A stretch of DNA of 64,000 bases from Chersky-840 sp963848335 (lineage in GTDB: Bacteria > Actinomycetota > Acidimicrobiia > Acidimicrobiales > UBA8190), in NCBI GenBank assembly GCA_963848335.1, contig CAWKDD010000002.1, positions 1-64,000 of the forward strand, given 5' to 3'. Under the pieces are notes generated by a model that saw nothing but the letters and a program-made list of their open reading frames with translations, searched no databases and was not told where the DNA came from. The position numbers were made by a program, and so were the translations under genes. The first letter of the stretch is position 1, and each line of letters starts with the position of its first letter. This document shows, in pieces, positions 56,784 to 64,000 of this stretch.

Positions 56784-58817
56784 GTGATGCCCGCCGCTGT
56801 GGAAGCGCGTGATCCGCAGACGGGGGCCTCCGCCGGGACGATCCCTAGGGACGCGCCCTCGCGCGCGGCCGGGCTCGACGGCGTGAGGGCCGTCGCCGTG
56901 CTGGCCGTCCTGGCCTTCCACGCCGGGCTTCCCTGGGCCAAGGGTGGGCTGCTCGGGGTGGACATCTTCTTCGTGCTCTCGGGCTTCTTGATCACCTCGC
57001 TGTTGATTCGAGAGCACGAAGGGCGAGGGACCATCGGTCTCAGGGCCTTCTGGGGACGCCGGGCCCGGCGTCTGTTCCCCGCGCTGTTCGTCCTCCTGCT
57101 GGGCATCGCGCTGTACGCGCACGTCTACGCCGGGCAGCTCGACCTGAGTCGCGTCCGCGCCGACGCCCTGTCGACCTTGCTGTTCGTGGCGAACTGGCAC
57201 TTCATCACGTCGAACCAGGGGTACTTCGCCCACGCGGCTGCCCCGTCCCCGCTCCTGCACATGTGGTCCTTGGGGGTGGAGGAGCAGTACTACGTCGTAT
57301 GGCCCCTCGTCGCGTTCCTCGTGCTGCGCCGCTTCGGACCTCGGGGGCTGGCGTGGGTGGCGGGCGCGGGAGCGATCGCCTCCGCGCTGGCCATGGGGGC
57401 CATGTACGCCTCGGGCGTGTCACTGGACCGCCTGTACTACGGCACCGACACGCGGGCCCAGACGCTGCTGGTGGGGTCGTGCCTGGGGGCGTTGGCCTCG
57501 GGGACCGTGGCGCGGGTGCTGCCTGCCGGGGTCACCGAGAACAAGACGGTGCGCAGGGCGGTGACGGGGCTCGGGTTGGCCGGGGCGGTGTTCGTGCTGT
57601 GGGCCTGTGCGACGCGCAGCGGCCAGGACCCCTTCCTCTACGAAGGCGGGTTCCTCCTCGTCGCGCTGGCCGTGGCCGCAGTCATCGTGGCGGTGGTGAC
57701 GCTGCCCCGATCGGTGATGACGCGGGCGTGCTCGGCGCGGGGTCTGGTCTACGTCGGGCGCATCTCCTACGGCCTGTACGTGTACCACTGGCCGCTGTTC
57801 CTCGCCATCGACCACGCCCACACCGGCTTGAGCGGCACCTCCCTGCTGGCCGCGCGCCTGGCCGCGACCTTCGGCGTGTCGGTGGCCTCCTTCGAGCTAT
57901 GGGAGCGACCGATCCGGGAGCGGCGCCTGCTGCGGGGATGGAGGGCACCGGTGGCGGTGGCCACGGCGGGCGTGGTGGCGTCGGTGGCGGTGCTCTCCGC
58001 CACGGTGCCGGCGGCGGCGTCGACCTCGACGGCGGCAAAGGACGCGGTGGCGGCCCGTCCGTCGTTCACCAACGCGCACCCCGAGGTGGCGCTCGCCACC
58101 GGGGACTCCATCGCCTTGACCCTCAACCTGGGGCTCGGCTGGCAATCGCAGCGGTGGGGACTGCATTTCGTGACCGGGAGCGGCTCGGGGGCCGGGGTGC
58201 AGCTGGGATGCGATCTCGACCCCGACTCGACGGTGATCGTGGGCGGGATGGTGAGCAAGGCCGCCCAGGGTTGTGTCGAATGGCGCCAGAAGTGGGCGCG
58301 TCTGGTCCAGGCCTACGACCCCGACGTCGTCACGGTCCTGCTCGGGCGGTGGGAGATCTCCGACCGCCTCTACCGGGGACACTGGACCCACATCGGCAAC
58401 GCCGACTTCGATGCCCATCTGTCGGTCGAGCTCGGGCAAGCGGTGAAGATCCTCTCGGCGCGTGGGGCCAAGGTGGTGCTGTTCACCATGCCGTACGTCG
58501 ACCCCGCCACCGAGGCGGCCAACGGCACGCCCTTCCCCGAGAACTCCCCCAGCCGGGTGACCGCTTACAACGCGCTGCTCCGCAAGGTGGCGGCCGCCCA
58601 CAGAGGCGTGGCCAGCGTCGTCGACCTCAACCGTCTCCTCGACCCCGGCGGGCACTACACGTCGATCATCGACGGGGTCACGGTGCGCTCGACCGACGGC
58701 ATCCACATCTCGGTCGCGGGCGGGATGTTCGTGCAGCGCCGCGTGCTGCCCACCTTGGCGCGCCTGGGCCTGGCCCACGACGAAGCCCGCTTCCGTGCCC
58801 GAATGAAGTCTCGGTGA
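56784..58817 (+). CDS. Acyltransferase 3 (OafA-type) fused to an SGNH domain
   Basis: 677 residues. The N-terminal about 400 residues are the ten-helix acyltransferase 3 domain, with LDGVRAVAVLAVLAFHAGLP (catalytic His) and GVDIFFVLSGFLITSLLI. ARRLFPALFVLLL and HMWSLGVEEQYYVVWPLVAF also match. The C-terminal extracytoplasmic SGNH domain shows ATGDSIALTLNLG (Ser), GGMVSKAAQGC, and DGIHISVAGG (Asp-His). This layout transfers acyl groups to cell-surface glycans, as in O-antigen or lipooligosaccharide acetylation. GTG 56784 is directly before ATG 56787; either can be the start. Convergent with tadA. Confidence 0.88.
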   Translation: MMPAAVEARDPQTGASAGTIPRDAPSRAAGLDGVRAVAVLAVLAFHAGLPWAKGGLLGVDIFFVLSGFLITSLLIREHEGRGTIGLRAFWGRRARRLFPALFVLLLGIALYAHVYAGQLDLSRVRADALSTLLFVANWHFITSNQGYFAHAAAPSPLLHMWSLGVEEQYYVVWPLVAFLVLRRFGPRGLAWVAGAGAIASALAMGAMYASGVSLDRLYYGTDTRAQTLLVGSCLGALASGTVARVLPAGVTENKTVRRAVTGLGLAGAVFVLWACATRSGQDPFLYEGGFLLVALAVAAVIVAVVTLPRSVMTRACSARGLVYVGRISYGLYVYHWPLFLAIDHAHTGLSGTSLLAARLAATFGVSVASFELWERPIRERRLLRGWRAPVAVATAGVVASVAVLSATVPAAASTSTAAKDAVAARPSFTNAHPEVALATGDSIALTLNLGLGWQSQRWGLHFVTGSGSGAGVQLGCDLDPDSTVIVGGMVSKAAQGCVEWRQKWARLVQAYDPDVVTVLLGRWEISDRLYRGHWTHIGNADFDAHLSVELGQAVKILSARGAKVVLFTMPYVDPATEAANGTPFPENSPSRVTAYNALLRKVAAAHRGVASVVDLNRLLDPGGHYTSIIDGVTVRSTDGIHISVAGGMFVQRRVLPTLARLGLAHDEARFRARMKSR

Positions 58818-58839
58818 CGACGCCACTGCTCCGGGGCTT

Positions 58840-59323
58840 TCAGCGCCTCTGGGCGAAGAACCTCTCCAGGTGGTCGCGGCACTCGGGCTCGAGGACCCCG
58901 CTCGTCACGGGCAGCTCGTGGTTGAGGCGCGGGTCCTGCGCACAATTGGTAGAGGGACCCGCACGCCCCCGCCTTGGGATCGGCGGCGCCGAACACCAGC
59001 CGCCCCACGCGCCCTGCCACCAGGGCCCCGGCGCACATGGCACAGGGCTCGAGCGTGACCACGAGCGTCACGGCGCCGAGCCTCCAGGTGCCCAGCGCGG
59101 CTGCCGCGTCGCGCAGGGCCAGGACCTCGGCATGCGCGGTGGGATCGAGGCGCAACTCCCGTTCGTTGTGGCGCCTCGCCACCACCCGTCCCTCCACCAC
59201 TGCCACGGCGCCGACGGGGACGTCGCCGTGAGCGACCGCCAGCGCCGCTTCGTCCAGGGCGAGACGCATGGCCCGCTGGTCGTCGAGACGCGGTCCCGGG
59301 TCACTCGTTGCGTCGTCAGCCAT
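58840..59323 (-). CDS. tadA: tRNA-specific adenosine deaminase TadA, frameshifted
   Basis: Repaired length 160 residues. TadA deaminates A34 to inosine in tRNA-Arg. Seen: DEAALAVAHGDVPVGAVAV, zinc His and catalytic Glu in PTAHAEVLALRD, and zinc Cys pair in EPCAMCAGALVAGRV. After GSLYQLCA the frame needs removal of one base at 58935-58936 to continue DPRLNHELPVTSGVLEPECRDHL and FFAQRR. That tail is the expected TadA C-terminus. ATG 59323 (MADDATSDPG) is chosen. It lies immediately 3' of tRNA-Ser(GGA) in the same direction and convergent with the acyltransferase gene. Confidence 0.88.
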
Positions 59324-59385
59324 GGTCAGACGGTAGGGCAGGCAGCCATGGTCAGACGGCACGGCGGACCGCAGGGCAGGCGGCT

Positions 59386-59403
59386 GGCGGGAGCTCTCCC
59401 GCC
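59386..59403 (-). terminator. Hairpin after tRNA-Ser(GGA)
   Basis: GGCGGGAG and CTCCCGCC pair around a 2-base turn (7 pairs with a 4-base loop is more realistic). It lies 19 bases beyond the tRNA 3' end. No T-run follows; GC-rich I-shaped terminators are common in actinobacteria. Confidence 0.5.
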
Positions 59404-59422
59404 TGCCGCCGGCCCCATAGCG

Positions 59423-59507
59423 CGGAGGAGGTGGGATTTGAACCCACGGTGAGTTTCCCCACACACGATTTCCAGTCGTGCCGATTCGGCCGCTCTCGCA
59501 CTCCTCC
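59423..59507 (-). tRNA. tRNA-Ser (GGA anticodon)
   Basis: 85 bases. Acceptor GGAGGAG/CTCCTCC with discriminator G. The anticodon stem CACGA/TCGTG encloses CTGGAAA, giving anticodon GGA. The long variable arm GTGGGGAAACTCAC and T-arm GGTTCAAATCC confirm a class II tRNA. It shares its acceptor stem with the tRNA-Ser at 55040. CCA is not encoded. Confidence 0.95.
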
Positions 59508-59567
59508 GGAGCTGCCGGTGCGCAGCAGCAGGGAGGCTATCGTCTGCGATGCGTTGTCCGGTGCTCC

Positions 59568-59677
59568 GTGCGACGGCCGGGTCCTGCGCAACGGTCCCCC
59601 GTGAACCGAGTCAGGGCCGGAAGGCAGCAGCTCTCAGCGGGTCCGGCCGTGTGCCGTAGCAAACCTGGCCGTCGCAC
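59568..59677 (+). ncRNA. ffs: Signal recognition particle RNA, small bacterial type
   Basis: The universal SRP core is visible: GTGAACCGAGTCAGGGCCGG followed by AAGGCAGCAGC near 59602-59631. The ends pair as GTGCGACGGCC (59568-59578) with GGCCGTCGCAC (59667-59677), supporting the boundaries. It lies 81 bp upstream of dnaX and downstream of the serine tRNA, the usual actinobacterial order. The exact 5' and 3' ends are inferred from pairing. Confidence 0.92.
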
Positions 59678-59758
59678 CGATCACCGGACCGTGACCGGGG
59701 CCCGGGTGCCGTGACCGGGGCGTCCGGTGGCGCCGGGTCTCCCCGGTAGGCTGCGCCC

Positions 59759-61899
59759 GTGGCCGACGCCGGCGACAAGGATCCTGCCCCCTACCAGTCT
59801 CTTTATCGACGTTTCCGCCCCCAGCGCTTCGACGAGGTGCTCGGGCAGGAGCACGTGAGCCTGGCGTTGAGAAACGCCGTGCGCGACGCCCGGGTCGGCC
59901 ACGCGTACCTCTTCAGCGGCCCGAGAGGGACGGGCAAGACCTCGACCGCCCGCATTCTCGCCAAGGCACTGAATTGCGCCGCGGTCCAGGACGGGGAGCC
60001 TTGCGGGGTCTGTGACTCGTGCATCGAGATCGCCCGAGGAGCGTCGCTCGACGTGCACGAGCTCGACGCCGCTTCGAACAACGGCGTGGACGCCATGCGC
60101 GACCTGGTGGCACACGCCGCCCTGGGCACTCCGGGGCGGTGGAAGGTCTACATCGTCGACGAGGTCCACATGCTCTCGACCGCCGCGTCGAACGCACTGT
60201 TGAAGACCCTCGAAGAGCCCCCCGGGCACGTGGTCTTCGTCCTGGCCACCACCGATGCGCAGAAGGTGTTGCCCACCATCCGCAGCCGCACGCAGCACTT
60301 CGAGTTCCGCCTGCTGGGTTCCGAGACGTTGTCGGCCCTGCTCCAGCAGGTCCGGGACACGGCGGGCTTGGCCCTCACCGACGAGGTGCTCGACTCCGCG
60401 GTGCGCCGGGGCAGGGGATCGGCCCGTGACGCCTTGTCGGCGCTCGACCAGGTCGCCGCGGGCGGCGTCGTCGACGACGACATCGCGGTGCTCGCCCAGC
60501 TGGCCGAGGCCTTGGCCGAGCGCGACCCTGCCGGAGCCCTCGTGGCGGTGGCGCACGCCTGCGAGGCCGGCCGCGACCCCCAGCGCCTGGCCGCCGACCT
60601 CGCCGAGTACCTTCGCGAGGGATTCCTGACCATGGTGGCGGGTGAGCTCGCCAACCTGTCGGGCGAGGAGCGGGCCCGGGTGGAGGAGACGGCCCGCCGC
60701 ATGGGGCTTCCCGCTCTGGTGCGTGCCCTCGAGGAGCTGGGTCGGGCCCAGGTCGACATGCGCGACATCCCCGACCAGCGGGTGCACCTCGAGGTGGCGC
60801 TGATCAAGCTGACCCACCCCCAGGCCGACGACTCCACCCTGGCCCTGCTCGAGCGGGTGGAGCGCCTCGAGCGGGCCGTGGCCGACGGGGCCCCCGGAGC
60901 GGGCGCCCCCGTGGCTCCGCCTCGCACCGTGGAGGCTCCCCCCGCACCGCCCGGGGGACCTGCACCGGCCCGTGCCCGCGGCGGGGCGGGGGCTCGGAAC
61001 GACGACACGGGTCGGCCCCAACCGGCCTCGGAGCCCGACACCACCGGCGACACCGGGACCGGGACGCCCGGCCCGTCCTCAGCTTCCGGCGACCCTGCCC
61101 CCGCCGACGAGGCCGGCGCGGCGGTGGGTGGCCCCGAGCTCGCTCGGCGGACGCTCGGGGCGGTCAGGCGCCAGGGGGGCACGAGTCGCCGGGCCCCGCG
61201 CCCCGACGATCCCGCAGGTGCCCCGCCTCGCGCCGCGGGGCCCCGCGCCCAAGGTGCACCCGCCGAGCCCACTTCGGGGCCGGCCGCCCCCGCCGCGGTC
61301 GGGCCCTCGGGGGTCGCCACCGCACAAGGAACCGCCACGCTTCCGTCGCGTGACGAGCTCGTGCAGGTGTGGGGTGACGGGTTGCTGGCCCAATTGCCGA
61401 ACCGGGCGCGTGCCCGGTTCCGGGTGGGCAGGTTCCTCGACGTGGACGCCAACGCAGCCATCTTCGCCCTTCCCAACGAGACGCACCGCACCTACTGCGA
61501 GGAGGTCCGCCTGGAGGTCGAGGCCGCCCTCGGCGCGCGCTTCGGCACGTCGGTGCCGATCCGGCTCGTGGTCGACGACGAGAGCGACGACCTCACCGCG
61601 GGGTCCCGCTCCTCGGGGGAACCCCCCGCTTCGCGCCAAGCGCGACGACCCCGAGCGCGACGACCCCGAGCGCGACGACCCCGAGCGCGACGGCCCCGAG
61701 CGCGACGGCCCCGAGCGCGACGGCCCCGAGCGCGACGGCCCGGACCACCGGTGCTGCGCCGGGCGCCGGACCCGTCATCGCCGACGAGCCCGATCTCCTC
61801 GATCCCGCCGTGCTGGCGGCGGAGACCGAGCCGGCGGGGGCGGGTCTCACTCCCGAGGAGCGGCTCAAGCAGGCCTTCCCCGGCGCGCAGGAGGTGTAG
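59759..61899 (+). CDS. dnaX: DNA polymerase III subunit gamma/tau, frame broken near the C-terminus
   Basis: Repaired length about 713 residues. Clamp-loader AAA domain with FRPQRFDEVLGQEH, Walker A GPRGTGKTSTARI, zinc finger CGVCDSC and a preceding Cys in LNCAAV, Walker B-like VYIVDEVHML and sensor I region VFVLATTD. Domains II-III follow, then a Pro/Ala/Gly-rich linker (about 385-510) and a tau-type C-terminal domain (RDELVQVWGDGLLAQLP). At 61615-61627 (G5 then C6) the frame needs one added base; it then runs through the 15-bp repeats as Ala-Thr-Thr-Pro-Ser units and ends LTPEERLKQAFPGAQEV at TAG 61897-61899. Without repair it runs over recR to 62098. GTG start assumed. Confidence 0.88.
61641..61743. 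repeat. 15-bp tandem repeats inside dnaX
   Basis: Three units of CGCGACGACCCCGAG, then three of CGCGACGGCCCCGAG, then a partial one. All three frames are open across it (Ala-Thr-Thr-Pro-Ser, Arg-Asp-Asp-Pro-Glu, or Arg-Arg-Pro-Arg-Ala type units), so it does not itself show which frame is used. Confidence 0.9.
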
Positions 61900-61901
61900 G
61901 G

Positions 61902-62501
61902 GTGTTCACGGGCCCGCTGCAGTCCCTGGTGGACGAGCTCGGGCGCCTTCCGGGCATCGGACCGAAGTCGGCGCAGCGCATCGCCTTCCATCTGCTGAAG
62001 GTGCCCTCCGAGGACGCCATGCGCTTGGCGGAGGCGATCGTGGCGGTCAAGGAGCGCATCACGCTGTGCCCGCGGTGCTTCAACGTCGCCGAGGGTGACC
62101 TGTGCACCATCTGCGCGGACCCTCGACGCGACGGCACGGTCCTGTGCGTCGTGGAGGATCCCCGCGACATCGTGTCAGTGGAGAAGACCCAGGAGTTCCG
62201 CGGTCGCTACCACGTGCTGCACGGCGCGTTGAACCCCATCGAGGGAATCGGGCCCGATCAGCTGCGTGTCAAGGAACTGCTCCTACGCCTCGACGACGAG
62301 TCGGTCACCGAGATCATCCTGTGCACGAATCCGAACCTCGAGGGCGAGGCCACCGCCATGTTCCTGGCCAGGCTCCTCAAGCCGCTCGGGATCACCGTCA
62401 CCCGCATCGCGAGCGGACTGCCTGTGGGCGGGGACCTCGAATACGCAGACGAGCTCACCCTCGGTCGTGCCCTCGAAGGCCGCCGCGAGGTCGACGCCTG
62501 A
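61902..62501 (+). CDS. recR: Recombination mediator protein RecR
   Basis: 199 residues, full length. The N-terminal helix-hairpin-helix LPGIGPKSAQRIAFHLL, a four-Cys zinc finger CPRCFNVAEGDLCTIC, the Toprim domain with LCVVEDPRDIVSVEKT and HVLHGALNP, and the C-terminal VTRIASGLPVGGDLEYAD with a Walker-like loop are all present. RecR with RecO/RecF loads RecA at gaps. GTG 61902 lies two bases after the dnaX TAG, so dnaX-recR form one operon; the start is GTG TTC ACG. Confidence 0.95.
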   Translation: MFTGPLQSLVDELGRLPGIGPKSAQRIAFHLLKVPSEDAMRLAEAIVAVKERITLCPRCFNVAEGDLCTICADPRRDGTVLCVVEDPRDIVSVEKTQEFRGRYHVLHGALNPIEGIGPDQLRVKELLLRLDDESVTEIILCTNPNLEGEATAMFLARLLKPLGITVTRIASGLPVGGDLEYADELTLGRALEGRREVDA

Positions 62502-62523
62502 CGTCGGGAGCAGCCTGGCGACC

Positions 62524-63560
62524 TCAGTCCCACAGCTCGGGCTGGCTGGCGGCGCGCTCGAGGGGGAAGTAGCCCGGGAGCTCGTCCGAGGGGGTGTCGA
62601 GGTAGACCTTGGCCTCGGGCGGCTGGGCGAAGCGGCCATGGCTCCAGCGGACCTCGACGTGCCCCTGCACGGTGCGCCGGCGCGTGGTGGCGAGCTCGAC
62701 GTAGGTGGCGGCCCAGTTCACCTGGGGCTGGCCCGACTGCGCGGCGAGGATGTCGAGGTCCACCAGGCGGTACGTCTGGCGCCAGTCCCACGGGCTCGCC
62801 ACCCGGAGTCGCAGGGACCGACGGGGGTCGGCACCGAGGAGGAAGTAGGCGGCGTTGCCGATGCGCAGCAACCGCCACAGCATCCGCTCCGCGGCGCCAC
62901 CGGCGGTGACGTTGGCCTGCCAGCGCTGCGCGGATACCTCACTGACCCTGGCGCACAGCTGCCGGTAGGCGTGGCGCGCTTCGGGCGGGATAGGACCGGC
63001 CCGGCAGGGCGCGGCGCAGACGCTGACGCTCCTCGGTCCCGAGGGCTCCGGGGTCGTCGGGTAGGTCGGTGAGACCCGTGGCCCGCCGGCAGGCGTCGTA
63101 CAGCGCACGCAGCTCGGTCGGGCGCGACGACCTGGTACCAATCGGTCTGCTCCCATTCCCCCGAGGTCGCCAGCAGCCCGTCGAACAGGCGGGCCGGGGA
63201 GGGGTTGGCGATGTTGCGCGACAGGTACTTGCAGCTGACGAGATAGACGTGGTCGATGCGCAGGTCCACCGGCGCCACCTCGTCGCCCGGGGGACGCCGG
63301 CCGCCGGTCCACTCGATCAGGCGCGGGCGCCGTCCCCGCAGTGCATCGGCGGCCTCGAGGAAGGCGCGGCCGTTGGCGAAGGCAGTGGCGAACTCGCCGT
63401 CGAAGCGGGCCGACGCGTAGAGGGCGTCGAGGTGCTGCCAGGTGGCCTCGGGGACGTCGAGCTGCCCGGGACGCCGCGCCAGGGTGGAAGGAAGGTCGCC
63501 GAGCCCTAGGGTGCCGAGCGCGGTGGCGAGCTCGGTGACTGTGGTGCGGTCATCGGGCAC
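62524..63560 (-). CDS. Uncharacterised protein, two frameshifts; possible nuclease-like motif
   Basis: I do not recognise the family. Removing one base at 63120-63122 and one near 62991 gives a continuous 344-residue protein. It starts VPDDRTTVTELATALGTLGL. The middle has a stretch VDLRIDHVYLVSCKYLSRN, which by eye has the Asp...Cys-Lys-Tyr shape of a PD-(D/E)xK nuclease core, but I cannot confirm it. Joined parts include ELRALYDACRRATGLTDLPD and PPEARHAYRQLCARVSEVSA, then a beta-rich end with WRQTYRLVDLDIL. GTG 63560 overlaps the stop of the upstream gene. It is convergent with recR, 22 bp apart. Confidence 0.55.
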
Positions 63561-64000
63561 GGGGAGCGCCGCGCCGGCTCTTGGGGGCGTCGGTGCGCCG
63601 GGGCTGTGGGATCTCGCCCCCGGGGCGAAGGCCTTCCGACGCGTAACGGCTCAAGCGGGCTTCGCCTTCGCCCGAGCCGAGCTCGACCACGTCGTAGACG
63701 GCCCCGATCTCGCCCGGTGGCGCCGCCTCACCGAGCGAGCGCCAGGCTCGGTCCCCCGCGCTCCCGGGTGCGGGAGCCGCCGTCGTGAGGAGCACGAAGG
63801 GGACTTCGGGCCAGGCGGCGTGGATGACGGCGGCCTTGCCGAGCGCACGCCACAAGGTGTCGGAGCGCCGCAGTCCGGCGTTGGTCGTCGTGAATGCACC
63901 CGAGAAGTCGAAGAGCCACTGCCGGCCCGTTCGGTCGCGCCCCGTGTAGGCGATCTCGACGCCGGCCACGGGGCGCTTGCTCGGTGCCACGTCGAAGAAC
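63550..64000 (-). CDS. Uncharacterised protein, 5' part outside the window
   Basis: The C-terminal 149 codons of an open frame that runs off the window edge. It contains PVAGVEIAYTGRDRTGRQW, then LFDFSGAFTTTNAGLRRSDT, and a strand VPFVLLTTAAPAPGS, followed by a region AVYDVVELGSGEGEARLSR and a basic tail. The alternation of strands and a helix could be a restriction-endonuclease-type fold, but no catalytic set is certain. It overlaps the next gene by 11 bp, so the two are likely co-translated and may work together. GTG 63990 is only an internal possible start. Confidence 0.5.
   Translation of the reverse strand, partial: FFDVAPSKRPVAGVEIAYTGRDRTGRQWLFDFSGAFTTTNAGLRRSDTLWRALGKAAVIHAAWPEVPFVLLTTAAPAPGSAGDRAWRSLGEAAPPGEIGAVYDVVELGSGEGEARLSRYASEGLRPGGEIPQPRRTDAPKSRRGAPRAR

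Noticed and set aside
61641..61743. Possible CRISPR or other array in the dnaX repeats
   Set aside because: Units are directly adjacent with no spacers and lie within a coding region; a simple coding tandem repeat.

Overview
The window is GC-rich, densely coded DNA, most likely from an actinobacterium and probably near the Acidimicrobiia. That placement is an inference. It rests on the GC-rich codon use with many GTG starts, a MarP-type CvpA/serine protease, a SigG-type ECF sigma factor with a SnoaL tail, PPK2, LpqC-like and threonine-rich lipoproteins, and a secreted Cys-Pro repeat protein of a kind I associate with that group. No rRNA, prophage, transposase or CRISPR array was seen.

Layout. 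1-8.2 kb: start of a GH65 glycosidase/phosphorylase, an MgtA-type P-ATPase, an L,D-transpeptidase and an ABC-2 exporter pair. 8.4-16.6 kb: FtsH and PPK2 facing each other, a membrane sensor module with no output domain, a DHA2 drug exporter, a stand-alone HD-GYP protein, and two overlapping DJ-1/PfpI genes, one fused to an AraC domain. 16.7-25.2 kb: a secreted eight-repeat protein, an overlapping GNAT-cupin-LLM operon, a Gfo/Idh/MocA oxidoreductase, an amine oxidase, and a PAP2/aldo-keto reductase pair. 25.3-30.7 kb: one operon of a GlcD-like dehydrogenase, a TPP enzyme, PxpA and a PxpB-PxpC fusion, with short tandem repeats at both ends. 30.8-37.7 kb: MarP, GH15 joined in frame to a glucose dehydrogenase, an MBL hydrolase, a PhyH dioxygenase and an enoyl-CoA hydratase. 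37.7-47.2 kb: secreted esterase, lipoprotein, alpha/beta hydrolase, and a catabolic cluster of Baeyer-Villiger-type monooxygenase, SDR, amidohydrolase and VOC protein. 47.2-55 kb: TetR/methyltransferase pairs, an ABC permease, the SigG-type sigma factor, small ligand-binding-type proteins and a duplicated noncoding segment beside tRNA-Ser. 55-64 kb: a PadR/membrane protein pair, an acyltransferase, then a housekeeping block of tadA, tRNA-Ser, SRP RNA, dnaX and recR, and finally two unrecognised genes.

A feature of the whole window is that at least twelve otherwise good genes, including ftsH, tadA and dnaX, need a single-base indel to be read through, often at short G or C runs. Since housekeeping genes are hit as often as accessory ones, I read this mainly as consensus error in the assembly rather than gene decay. 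Those genes are given their full repaired span, with the break position stated.
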